Part shown: one piece after another, positions 1-7,418 of the stretch
Layout of the letters: the number at the start of each line of letters is the position of its first letter
Numbering within the stretch: position 1 is the first letter of the stretch
NCBI GenBank assembly: GCA_034429275.1
Contig: DAOUFU010000012.1
Location: forward strand, 1-7,936
Direction of reading: 5' to 3'
From: DAOUFU01 sp034429275
GTDB lineage: Bacteria; Chloroflexota; Anaerolineae; Aggregatilineales; Aggregatilineaceae
Length of the DNA: 7,936 bases
Program-made: the position numbers and the translations under genes
Notes under the pieces: model-generated
What the model was told of the DNA's origin: nothing
Seen by the model: only the letters and a program-made list of their open reading frames with translations
Database searches by the model: none

Positions 1-390
1 ATTCCACAGCGGATGTCCTGCCTGATCAGTAACCTCCGCTCGAATGTAATCAATCCCTGCGTTTGCATACTCCTCTGCGATGAAGACAATCTCATCGAGA
101 TCGGCAAGAACCTGGATATCGTTTGTGGTTGCGAGAGCAATTGCTTTGAGGATCGGAATATCTACCTGGTCGGAGAACTGGGTGTAGTGAAAGATTTGCC
201 GTTTACCACTTGCCAACGGGCGGCGTTCACCACGCTCGAAGCCTATACACGTCGCCAACATGAAAATGTCCTTCATCGTGCGGAAAGGCACCCGGAGAGG
301 ATCGTTTCCTTCTGATAATTGTTTGTACAAGTCGTGGACATCGGCTTCGATGCTCACGCGCCCACCACCGCTTGACAGTACGTCAGCCAT
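1..390 (-). CDS. Dnd (phosphorothioation) system-associated protein 4-like, C-terminus cut by window edge
   Basis: 130 codons are visible from an ATG at 390-388, with no in-frame stop before position 1, so the C-terminus lies outside the window. A strong Shine-Dalgarno GAGGAG (404-399) sits 8 nt upstream. The ATG shares its A with the dndD stop (TAATG), so the two are probably translationally coupled. The protein begins MADVLSSGGGRVSIEADVHD. It then has a PFRTMKDIFMLA segment, an RRPLASGK segment, and a late acidic stretch containing FIAEEYANAGIDYI. This pattern (PF-T-x2-D, R-x-PL, EEYANxG) matches my memory of the family called dnd system-associated protein 4, normally a little longer than what is seen here. 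Its biochemical role is not known to me; members are recognised by their place beside dndC/dndD. The position right after dndD supports the call. Family assignment is from remembered sequence pattern, not from an alignment. Confidence 0.72.
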   Translation of the reverse strand, partial: MADVLSSGGGRVSIEADVHDLYKQLSEGNDPLRVPFRTMKDIFMLATCIGFERGERRPLASGKRQIFHYTQFSDQVDIPILKAIALATTNDIQVLADLDEIVFIAEEYANAGIDYIRAEVTDQAGHPLWN

Positions 391-2333
391 TACTTCAACT
401 CCTCGATAGTCGTACAACTGGTCCTGGGGTCAAAATTGAGGCGATATTCTGCACCAATACGCGGTGCCAAGTTCTCTAGGGCTTGGTCGCGTAGCTCCTC
501 ATCGGTCACGAACAACACCAATTGTGGCGCAAGATTAGGAAGATTACGGGTGATCGCTTCGCGATGAGCGGACGACAAACGACCAAAAGGCGTATCCATA
601 ACGAGTGGGGCCTCACGCTGAGCGGCTCTTGCCATTGCCGTGATGAAGGAGAGACTTAGAATCTGGCGCTCGCCAGCAGAGAGCTCTGGGCGGGCAGGTA
701 GGCCGTAACGGTCAATCACCTCAAGTTGATAGTTTTCGGTCAGGCGTACATCCTGGAAATGTTCCCCCTTCCATGCCAATGAATGGAAGATTCTGCGGGT
801 TTCTTGCTCTACCTCAAGGCGTTTGTGTTCTGCGAAGGTAGCATAGACGCGATCAATGATATCCGCAGCATTTTGAGCCAGTTCCACTTTTCGGCTAAGA
901 CGCTGCTGGCGAAGTTCAGTTTTGCGCGCCTGCTGGATCTGCTTTTCCAACTCGTTGATCCGTATGCGGATGCGTTCTAGCGTCATCTCGTTTCGGACAA
1001 GCTCAGCATTGTATTCGTCTTTGTCTGCCTGGTATTCATCTCGCCGCTGAGCTAATTGGCTCACTTCAACCTGCTCTGAGCCTTTCATCTGTCGCTGGAT
1101 ATCGTCGCGCTGCGCCCATAAACGCTCAATGGTTTGCTCAAGGCGCACCTTGTCCTGCATCGCCGTGTTCAGATCGGAAACGATCTGTTCTCCACGTTCG
1201 ATGAGTGCGCGTAACTGGCCACTGGTAGTCAGCACATTATCCTCAAGCGAACTAGGCACGGAGGCACTGAGCAAGCTTGAAAGATGCGCGTAAGCTTCAT
1301 CTCCATCGGCAAATGGCCGACCGCAGATGCATCGGTGACGTTCCAATAGATCCTGGATGAATTGCTGGCGAATATTGCTCGGAATCTCACCGCGTTCGCG
1401 TTTTTCATCCAATATCTGCAGAGCAACTTCCACGGCGTTTCGGCTTAGGAGGATATATCCCTGACTAGCAAAGTCACGAACTCGGCTCTTCAGGCCCTCG
1501 AATTCCTGCTGGCGTTCCTCAATCTGTTGTGTATACACATCGTACTGGCGCTGCAAAGTCTCAACTGCTGCAAGGTCGCGCAGCTGTTGATTCACTTCTT
1601 CTATGTGGCGCTCAGCAGCTGCGATATCCTCTCTCAGTCGGGTCTGTCGCTCAAGCAGTTCTTCCTCTTGCTGGCGCAGATCGTTATCTTCAGAGAGTAG
1701 ATCCTTCAGTTCGTCGCTGACAATGCCCTTGAGCTGACCTCGCAACTCACGAGCTGCCTTCGACAGGTGAGTCTTGGCACGGGTTAGCGTCTCAAGACTA
1801 AGGACCTTATATATCGCCTCTTGGACTTCTTGTGCCGACTCGGGACGAGCAAAGTTGTCGATCTTCTCTCCGTCGAAGAAGAAGTACGTGCGTACGTTGC
1901 TCGGCAGAATGGTGTTCATGACGCCGATGGGGTTATCTATTCGGGTCGCAACTCCACTGGTTGGAGTGCGTGTCAGAAGAAACCCGTTTCCATTCCGTGT
2001 CTCACCCAGCAAGCCATCATTTCTTTTCTGCCCGGTCAACTGCCGTGACGCCATGTAACGCTCACCCTCATGCAGGAAGGTGATCTTGACTTCTGTGGTC
2101 ACCATCTCACCAACCTTGGCACGGCTCACCGCCTCTTTGTTGGTGATCTGGCCTATGTTTTCTACGCCTTCCCCGTACAAACACCAGTTGAGAGCCAAGA
2201 AGAATGATGTCTTGCCCGCGCCGTTGACGCCATGAATGACGGTGACGTTCTGCCGATCATGCTGGGCAAATCTAACACGATGCTCACCGAAATATTGACG
2301 GAAGTTCAGGAGGCTCACGCGTTCAATCTTCAT
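390..2333 (-). CDS. dndD: DNA phosphorothioation protein DndD, SMC/Rad50-like ATPase
   Basis: A 647-residue protein, about the usual DndD length. Visible in order: an N-terminal ATPase half starting MKIERVSLLNFRQYFG; Walker A GVNGAGKT at about residues 35-42; the YFFFDGEKID motif typical of DndD at about 150-159; a long Glu/Gln/Arg-rich coiled coil from about 180; a central CICG hook at about 335; a second coiled coil; the ABC signature LSAGERQ at about 551; and Walker B ending LVMDTPFGRL near 580. In characterised systems DndD is the ATPase partner of the DndC-DndE sulfur-insertion machinery acting on DNA in the cytoplasm. I place the start at ATG 2333-2331, with AAGGAG about 10 nt upstream, because the SMC-type first strand begins there. 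An in-frame start at 2369 would add 12 unlikely residues. It overlaps the small gene upstream by 11 nt and the next gene by one base. A generic SbcC/RecF-like ATPase is the alternative, but the neighbours and the FFFDGE motif favour DndD. Confidence 0.88.
   Translation of the reverse strand: MKIERVSLLNFRQYFGEHRVRFAQHDRQNVTVIHGVNGAGKTSFFLALNWCLYGEGVENIGQITNKEAVSRAKVGEMVTTEVKITFLHEGERYMASRQLTGQKRNDGLLGETRNGNGFLLTRTPTSGVATRIDNPIGVMNTILPSNVRTYFFFDGEKIDNFARPESAQEVQEAIYKVLSLETLTRAKTHLSKAARELRGQLKGIVSDELKDLLSEDNDLRQQEEELLERQTRLREDIAAAERHIEEVNQQLRDLAAVETLQRQYDVYTQQIEERQQEFEGLKSRVRDFASQGYILLSRNAVEVALQILDEKRERGEIPSNIRQQFIQDLLERHRCICGRPFADGDEAYAHLSSLLSASVPSSLEDNVLTTSGQLRALIERGEQIVSDLNTAMQDKVRLEQTIERLWAQRDDIQRQMKGSEQVEVSQLAQRRDEYQADKDEYNAELVRNEMTLERIRIRINELEKQIQQARKTELRQQRLSRKVELAQNAADIIDRVYATFAEHKRLEVEQETRRIFHSLAWKGEHFQDVRLTENYQLEVIDRYGLPARPELSAGERQILSLSFITAMARAAQREAPLVMDTPFGRLSSAHREAITRNLPNLAPQLVLFVTDEELRDQALENLAPRIGAEYRLNFDPRTSCTTIEELK
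399..404 (-). promoter_or_regulatory. Ribosome binding site for the gene after dndD
   Basis: On the minus strand GAGGAG lies 8 nt before the ATG at 390-388, inside the last codons of dndD. It fixes the start of the downstream gene and shows that this gene is translated from the dndD message. Confidence 0.7.
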
Positions 2334-2526
2334 CGCGTTCAAACTCCTTCCATTCACCTTGCTTAGCAACGGTTTCCAGTATCTGGTCGATCTGTTCCAT
2401 TACGCCGTGAGGCTTTTCCAAGTGGATTAGAGACTGCTCGACCTCGAGGACTCTTTTTACTACCTCGCGAATACCGGGGTCCACGTCGCTGAATAAATCA
2501 AGAATTTGTTTTTGCAGGCTAGGCAT
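2323..2526 (-). CDS. Small Dnd-locus protein of 67 residues, helical, function unknown
   Basis: The gene starts at ATG 2526-2524 (MPSLQKQILDLF) behind the Shine-Dalgarno GAGG at 2535-2532, and ends at TGA 2325-2323, inside the start of dndD. An in-frame upstream start at 2562 exists but lies within the helicase gene and has no better ribosome site. The protein is acidic, without cysteines, signal peptide or membrane segment. It looks like two or three amphipathic helices: one around residues 16-33 (IREVVKRVLEVEQSLIHLEK) and one around 37-52, separated by a KPHG turn. I do not recognise a known fold. It faintly resembles small proteins annotated only as DNA-modification-system-associated and found beside dndD. 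It is not an obvious DndE. A role as an assembly or adaptor subunit of DndD or the helicase would be inference from the tight packing. Confidence 0.75.
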   Translation of the reverse strand: MPSLQKQILDLFSDVDPGIREVVKRVLEVEQSLIHLEKPHGVMEQIDQILETVAKQGEWKEFERDED

Positions 2527-2531
2527 ACCTA

Positions 2532-2535
2532 CCTC
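2532..2535 (-). promoter_or_regulatory. Ribosome binding site deciding the start of the small gene
   Basis: Minus-strand GAGG (within GAGGTAGGT) lies 5 nt before ATG 2526-2524 and overlaps the TGA stop of the helicase gene (2536-2534). This supports the 67-residue form of the small protein over a longer 79-residue reading. Confidence 0.65.
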
Positions 2536-4597
2536 ACAATTGAATCCCATACCGCTTCGCAAGGTCCCAAATCACGTCCAGCGCCTGGTGCTTGTTGCGT
2601 GCAGAGTCAGCGAACTCCCGGAAACGATGAAGCTCATGCTCCATAATACCTCTTTCGATGCTAGGTGAGCCATTGCTCCACGTCCGTGGTGGACAAACGA
2701 TGAAGTCGTAGATCGTGGCTTCAGTCTTGCCGGGGGCGCGGCGCAAGATGCGACCTCGCCGCTGAATAAACTCGCGCGGATTACTGCTGCTCGCCAGAAT
2801 GAAGGCAGTGCGCGTGCTCGGTACATCGACACCTTCATCCAAGCATTTCATGGCAACCAACGCCTGCAAAACCCTATTGTCAAAATCTGAAAGCAATTGC
2901 TGGCGCAAGTTGTTAGGTTCTTCAGCCGTGAACCGTCCGATCAATAGCCCTAAATCCCAGCCCAAGAGCTGACACACCTCATCAATCTGCTCAGGCGAGC
3001 AATAGAATAAGGCATGGAACAGATTTTCTAACTGCCCAACCAGTTCTTTGAGAGCAACAAGCTTCTGGGATGCATTATTGAGCAATCGGGCTCGTTTGAT
3101 GAGGATCATCTTTAGAGCCTCTTGAAGTTCATCGTTTTCTGCATTAATGAGTTTGGCTATCTGTTCACTCAACACCTGGTATTCTTCCAGTTCATCTGGA
3201 GTCAGTTCAACCAACTGCGGGTAGTAGACGTAGGGTGTAAGAATTTCACGTTTGATGGCATCTGCTAGCGTAAAACTGAAAACTGTTTTGCCGAAGTACT
3301 CACGCAGAGCAGCCGTCCCGACATCGTCGAACCACCTGTCCGGCGTTGCAGAGAGTGCCAACCGGAATGGAATATTTTCAGGCAATCGTGTACGACTACG
3401 TTCTGCTCCCAGGTGGTGAACTTCGTCGGCAACTAGTACGGCTTGTCCAGTCAACCGCCTAATAACCCTCTGAAAATCCTCATCAATGAACGTCGAATGT
3501 GTCGTGAACACCGAGAGTTCGTTACGGTCACCCCGGTTGAATTCCATTACTTGCTGATGCAATCTGTTAAGCCACCGCGCTTTGTTCTGATAAGCAAGTA
3601 TGGGTTGCAGCCCGAAGGCTTCTGCGTCGTTCCGCCACTGATCTACCAGGTGTTGATATGGCACAGCTACTACCACCGCCAGGCGTTGTTCGCGTTCACA
3701 CAGTCGGGCTATCGCCGCCAGCGAGGTAATAGTTTTTCCAGTGCCAGTTGCCATCTCGAGCAGTCCACAACAATCATGCTCGAACCAGCTTTCAATAGCT
3801 TGGAGTTGATAGTCACGGAGCTGGATTTCGGGGGGTATATGAAGGCATGGTACAACAATATCGACAGTGTACGCATCAGACAGCGAACGCAAAAATGCCC
3901 AATCTGGTTCGGGGTATGGACGTTCGCTGCTTCGAAGTTTTACAATTTGTGCCCGTGCCGCTTCAGGCAAATTGAAGACCTGCACGTTTTCGTCGAAGTT
4001 GTTCCATAGCCTCTCAAATCGCTGGACATCCGCCGCGACAAGTGGTGCAAAGGCCTCATCCCATGAACAGAAGACTTTGATCGATTCGTAATTACGCGTC
4101 CCCTGCTCACTCTCGTTATATGAACCGTTGAAACTAACTTGATTATGCTCACGGTCGGTGAAAATTCCGAACTTGTCGTGGAACTCGCCCCCTGCTAGCT
4201 TGTTACGCGGTAATGCCAGTTTGAAATTGAGGATTCCATCTGCAACGAGCCATGCCAGAGCAGAGAGCGTCTCATGTTCGAGGGTTTGTTCGAGGTCAGC
4301 TATATTGCGCTCAATCACACGTCGCAGAATCACGTCATGCCGCGCCGCTTCGCCTTGCTGCAAAGCAAGCCAATCACCCTCAGATAGAATGGGACTGGTC
4401 ACCCACCGTGCACGTCCACTGTTTCGTGCAAACTCGACGATTCCTCTCGCTGTGATTCGCAACCACGCGGCGCTGAAGAAACCTACCCCACGATCGTATC
4501 TTATCGATGCCCTCAAGGCGGGGATGAAAAAATCCGCTATAAGATCATCTCGTGAGGTATCGAGGATTATTTTAAGCGAGAGTTCCCGTAGACTCAT
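2534..4597 (-). CDS. PLD-nuclease/superfamily 2 helicase, probable Dnd-system restriction enzyme
   Basis: A 687-residue protein from ATG 4597-4595 (MSLRELSLKIILDTSRDDLI), with GGA a few bases upstream; an in-frame TTG at 4615 would add 6 residues. The N-terminal third is phospholipase-D-like: an RYDRGVGFFSAAWLR segment, a WVTSPILSEGDW segment, then FHDKFGIFTD at about residues 139-148 followed by SFNGSYNES, which supplies the HxK and GSxN elements of a single HKD site. The rest is a DEAD/DEAH-type helicase: LRDYQLQAI Q-motif region, Walker A ATGTGKT at about 283-289, ADEVHH (DEVH box) near 391, SATPDRW near 415, and motif VI FIQRRGRILRR near 610-620. This layout matches what is annotated as the DNA phosphorothioation system restriction enzyme in loci lacking dndFGH. 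It is probably an ATP-driven nuclease that attacks unmodified DNA. First gene of the packed operon, 7 nt from the next ATG. Confidence 0.82.
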   Translation of the reverse strand: MSLRELSLKIILDTSRDDLIADFFIPALRASIRYDRGVGFFSAAWLRITARGIVEFARNSGRARWVTSPILSEGDWLALQQGEAARHDVILRRVIERNIADLEQTLEHETLSALAWLVADGILNFKLALPRNKLAGGEFHDKFGIFTDREHNQVSFNGSYNESEQGTRNYESIKVFCSWDEAFAPLVAADVQRFERLWNNFDENVQVFNLPEAARAQIVKLRSSERPYPEPDWAFLRSLSDAYTVDIVVPCLHIPPEIQLRDYQLQAIESWFEHDCCGLLEMATGTGKTITSLAAIARLCEREQRLAVVVAVPYQHLVDQWRNDAEAFGLQPILAYQNKARWLNRLHQQVMEFNRGDRNELSVFTTHSTFIDEDFQRVIRRLTGQAVLVADEVHHLGAERSRTRLPENIPFRLALSATPDRWFDDVGTAALREYFGKTVFSFTLADAIKREILTPYVYYPQLVELTPDELEEYQVLSEQIAKLINAENDELQEALKMILIKRARLLNNASQKLVALKELVGQLENLFHALFYCSPEQIDEVCQLLGWDLGLLIGRFTAEEPNNLRQQLLSDFDNRVLQALVAMKCLDEGVDVPSTRTAFILASSSNPREFIQRRGRILRRAPGKTEATIYDFIVCPPRTWSNGSPSIERGIMEHELHRFREFADSARNKHQALDVIWDLAKRYGIQL

Positions 4598-4700
4598 GAT
4601 GTTCCATAAAGACAATCAGTAATGTCAGAGGGTGCAATCCAGGAATTCAATGGAAGTATCAGTGAACCTCAAAGGCACGTCCTCCCCCCAAACAGCGAAT

Positions 4701-4731
4701 GGATATGATTGACCTTACTTCAGGTCAATCT
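4701..4731 (-). promoter_or_regulatory. Possible promoter with overlapping palindromic operator for the dnd operon
   Basis: The 298-nt gap between the two helicase genes (4598-4895) contains a perfect 9-bp inverted repeat, GATTGACCT (4708-4716) and AGGTCAATC (4723-4731), with a 6-nt centre. On the minus strand the repeat holds a -35-like TTGACC (4729-4724), followed after 17 nt by TATCCA (4706-4701), a weak -10. Transcription would leave a leader of about 100 nt before the ATG at 4597. No T-run follows the repeat on either strand, which argues against a terminator and for a protein-binding site. The inverted repeat is directly visible; its use as promoter and operator is inference. Confidence 0.38.
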
Positions 4732-4840
4732 CAACATTCTCTTACAAATCATTCTGACCAAGTATACGCATACGCCTCTTTTTCTACCAGCGACTGCGTC
4801 TAGAAACAGAAGGTCGTCAGGATTTTAAATGCATAATATT

Positions 4841-4882
4841 AAGAAAACCTTATCAGAGGGAAAAACATCCATTCCTATAAGG
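4841..4882 (-). terminator. Possible terminator after the RelE-helicase gene
   Basis: Thirteen nt after the stop at 4898-4896, minus-strand CCTTAT (4882-4877) can pair with ATAAGG (4853-4848). Inside it GGAA (4875-4872) can pair with TTCC (4862-4859), and a TTTTCTT tract follows. The stem is AT-rich and interrupted by an uneven internal loop, so it is weak. If real, it separates the RelE-helicase transcript from the dnd operon. Confidence 0.4.
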
Positions 4883-4895
4883 CATATCGCTGGTG

Positions 4896-7046
4896 CTACA
4901 CCTTGTCCCACCAATTAGATGCCAACTCCTCAACAAATGGTGATGGATTAGCCAGGTCATAAGTAATGAATAGACGGCGCATTGCACGCGTGCAGGCCAC
5001 ATAAAACAATCGACGTTGCTCAAGCATATTCTCATGATAATCATGCGCGCCGGGCTTTAACCAACGAGGGAGTTCGTTTTTGTTTAGAAAAGGTATAGCC
5101 ACTATTGGAAACTCGAGCCCCTTAGCCGAGTGTATAGTCATAACCTTGGCACAGCGTAAGCCGAGATTAAGGTCCTGTCCGCGTTCAACCATAACGATGG
5201 GCACATTCCGGGCCTTGAAGTATTCGGTGATCAGTTCTCCTGATTTATGCTTAGGAACGAGAATAGCTACTGCAGACCAGTCTTGGCGAAGCTCATACAT
5301 AGCCTTATGCAGTTCATTATATAACCACTCTAGCTGGGGCCTTTCACCATGATCGCCATGCACACAGGGTCGTGGACCGCTATGCACATAGTGTTGACTA
5401 AGCGTCTCATTATCCCCTGCCTGGGTACCCTGCAAAAAAGCGTGCGCGGCCTCAGCAATCTGACGGGTCGTGCGATAGTTGCGCTTGAGAATGCGCGTCC
5501 GTCCGGCAAATCGCAAGTCCTTGTGAACCTTTTGCCACGAGAAGCCTTTGTTATATAGTGATTGCCCCTGATCAGCCGTTAGAAAAAGACCAGTAGGGCT
5601 AGTGCACAGACCAAGACATAAACGTAAACCAATTGGGGGTAAGTCCTGTGCTTCATCTACAAATACGAAGTCGTAATTACCATAAACTGCTTTCCATCGC
5701 GCATCGAATAAATAATCTAGAGCTCTACTCCTTAAGCCATTCCAGGTTACCAATCCGTTGCTGGCAAAGAAGGTACGAATATGTTCGTAGATTTTCCAAA
5801 TTGCGCGGCGCGTTGTGATATCCAACCGATGCTGGCGACCTGTCCGTTGGACAGCCAAGTATTCGTCTAGACTAGAAAGACCTTGCCCTTCAATGATCCA
5901 TTCGATCTCTTCCTGTAAATACCGCTCAGAAAAACGTCCTTGCCTAGGGTCCAGCAAAGATTGCAGTTCCTGTTCAGACGACTTATGGAACACTGCTCTG
6001 GCGCTATTGAATGCCGACTTCCAATCCTCTGCTTGTGCCATATTCTGCGGTTGGCCGGATATCTCATCGACCATGCGTTTGGCAACATTATCAAGCGTTG
6101 AAATTTCCAATGTGTCCGGGAGAGTGCCTAGAAGTTGTATCAAGAGCTGTTCCGATGCTTTAACTAGAGCATTGGTATAGGTTGTGAAAAGGATACGTGG
6201 TTCAGTACCAGGCAAATAGCTCTGGGTTATAACCTCCGCCACTCTGTATAGAGCGATAGTGCTCTTACCAGAGCCTGGTCCCCCTTTGACAAGCGCTGGG
6301 CCAGACAGCGCAAAATCAACCAACTGCTCTTGTTCGGGGTCAAGCAATAATAGGAAGCCCAACAAATCTTTTGTGACAAACCGCTCCAGATCCTCCGGGT
6401 GTTGCAGGCGGTAGTTGGGTTCTTGTGCAATATCGTACAAACTCTGCTGATTGTAAAGCCAGGCACAGAGGCGCTCAAAAATATCTTCGGGAAGTCCTAG
6501 ATTGAGCAGCACATCTTCAGTTTCACATCTAAGGAGATCATCACGGTAAATTTCGGGTATTTCCAAACGTTCTAGAACTTGAGGAGTGATCTCCATAGGT
6601 AATAACTTGCCATGAGGCGTGACGTGGTTAGTTCTCGAAGGGAAATCCCTAGTCGCCTTACTTGTAGGCCAGTTTGGAATATCAGCAGCGGTTGTAGGTA
6701 CTGTAGGATCTAATACCTCGCCAAGTTTTCCAAAATCGGCGATTTTCTCCGACCGCGCACGATCCACTAAGCCATAAATATAGTCATGTTTACCCACATC
6801 AATTAATTGGACAAATGAACCTGCGATGGCATAGAGTAGCCGGTAATTGTCATTTACACGAAAAGTCCAAAGTCCCCTCTGACCACCCAGGTTTTCGATG
6901 TTCTTGCTAGATGCATTGTTGGGGGTCTGCCTCAGGATCTCTAGATCCTTGCATATGCGCCTCTGCAAATCTTTATTCAGATCTACGAAGTGGTCGATAA
7001 AAGTCTGTTTCTGAATGAGGTGATACACTGCCGTCAACCCTTTCAC
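4896..7046 (-). CDS. RelE/ParE-like domain fused to a UvrD-like superfamily 1 helicase
   Basis: Up to 716 residues. Residues 1 to about 95 look like a RelE/ParE/HigB-fold domain: an N-terminal helical pair (FIDHFVDLNKDLQRRI, LEILRQTP), an ENLGGQRGLWTFRVNDNYRLLY strand block split around residues 52-72, and the end VGKHDYIY at 84-91. A linker follows with a small helical unit at about 155-200 (VLERLEIPEIYRDDLL). The helicase core has LDPEQEQLV at 235, Walker A GGPGSGKST at 255-263, Walker B VDEAQD near 463, TADQGQS near 488, RNYRTT near 521, TIHSAKGLEFP near 637 and FYVACTRA near 680. All main SF1 motifs are intact, so it is probably an active ATPase and helicase. The start is uncertain: GTG 7046 (GTGA overlap with a preceding stop), TTG 7037, or GTG 7028, which begins the RelE-like fold directly. 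There is no adjacent antitoxin gene. I recall similar RelE-linker-helicase proteins in other bacteria, so the architecture is probably recurrent. Function is unknown; defence or repair is inferred from the neighbours. Confidence 0.85.
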   Translation of the reverse strand: MKGLTAVYHLIQKQTFIDHFVDLNKDLQRRICKDLEILRQTPNNASSKNIENLGGQRGLWTFRVNDNYRLLYAIAGSFVQLIDVGKHDYIYGLVDRARSEKIADFGKLGEVLDPTVPTTAADIPNWPTSKATRDFPSRTNHVTPHGKLLPMEITPQVLERLEIPEIYRDDLLRCETEDVLLNLGLPEDIFERLCAWLYNQQSLYDIAQEPNYRLQHPEDLERFVTKDLLGFLLLLDPEQEQLVDFALSGPALVKGGPGSGKSTIALYRVAEVITQSYLPGTEPRILFTTYTNALVKASEQLLIQLLGTLPDTLEISTLDNVAKRMVDEISGQPQNMAQAEDWKSAFNSARAVFHKSSEQELQSLLDPRQGRFSERYLQEEIEWIIEGQGLSSLDEYLAVQRTGRQHRLDITTRRAIWKIYEHIRTFFASNGLVTWNGLRSRALDYLFDARWKAVYGNYDFVFVDEAQDLPPIGLRLCLGLCTSPTGLFLTADQGQSLYNKGFSWQKVHKDLRFAGRTRILKRNYRTTRQIAEAAHAFLQGTQAGDNETLSQHYVHSGPRPCVHGDHGERPQLEWLYNELHKAMYELRQDWSAVAILVPKHKSGELITEYFKARNVPIVMVERGQDLNLGLRCAKVMTIHSAKGLEFPIVAIPFLNKNELPRWLKPGAHDYHENMLEQRRLFYVACTRAMRRLFITYDLANPSPFVEELASNWWDKV

Positions 7047-7418
7047 AAAACACCCAGCAAAGCTCCACTAAGACCGAAAGTGATCAATGAAAACAAGGCG
7101 GTCGGGATGGTGAGCTGCTCCCCAAAGCTAGTACCAATCAAAAGTGCAAAATCAGCTTGGGTTTTCAGCAGCGTCTAAGGCGTTCGCCTTGGGCATATCG
7201 CGCGCCGATTTTCTTCGGTGTGTGATCCGTAATCGCCGCAAAGGGCATTTTCTGGCTGAGATACATGAGCACCATCCCGTAGGCAATTCCATTCGGTGCC
7301 CGGCTCCAGATCTGAGTACCTCCATGTGCAGCATCAGGAAGACATAGGTCCAGCTAGAGATACACTCATATCGCCGAAAGCCTACGGCCACTCCATACAC
7401 ACCGCACGCTACGCGCAA
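7043..7418 (-). pseudogene. Possible frameshifted remnant of a membrane protein gene
   Basis: No intact gene is seen between the helicase start and the WD40 stop. On the minus strand three frames look protein-like in succession. The first (about 7418-7290) holds a hydrophobic SSWTYVFLMLHMEV. The second is open 7353-7168 and contains GIAYGMVLMYLSQKMPFAAI and then ITDHTPKKIGARYAQGERLR before a TGA at 7167-7165. The third is open 7174-7046 and reads TLLKTQADFALLIGTSFGEQ, then a hydrophobic stretch ending SGALLGVL, before a TGA at 7045-7043. Joining them needs two single-base-type shifts, near 7300 and near 7175. The hydrophobic segments would suit membrane helices. I do not recognise the family, and no start codon or ribosome site is convincing. 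Chance open frames in non-coding DNA, or base errors in an intact gene, are the alternatives. Confidence 0.35.

Noticed and set aside
13..315. A 100-codon plus-strand open frame at the left edge
   Set aside because: It is exactly antisense to the protein-4-like gene, which has a strong ribosome site and is coupled to dndD.
390..2333. dndD as a generic SbcC, Rad50 or RecF
   Set aside because: The length, the FFFDGEK motif and the neighbours fit DndD better; SbcC and Rad50 are longer and pair with an SbcD/Mre11 nuclease that is absent here.
2323..2526. Small gene as DndE
   Set aside because: DndE is longer, about 110 residues, and basic with a Lys-rich DNA-binding face. This protein is acidic and half that length.
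3443..4009. A 188-codon open frame on the plus strand
   Set aside because: It lies wholly antisense to the helicase core, whose Walker A and DEVH motifs are intact. It has no ribosome site or recognisable protein pattern.
4158..4622. A 154-codon plus-strand open frame
   Set aside because: It is antisense to the PLD domain, with Ser/Arg-rich low-complexity translation typical of a shadow frame.
4708..4731. The 9-bp inverted repeat as a transcription terminator
   Set aside because: There is no T-run after it on either strand, and it lies about 165 nt beyond the helicase stop with a better candidate nearer.
4763..4776. A tandem GCGTAT repeat on the minus strand in the intergenic region
   Set aside because: Only two 6-bp copies; too short to call a regulatory site without conservation.
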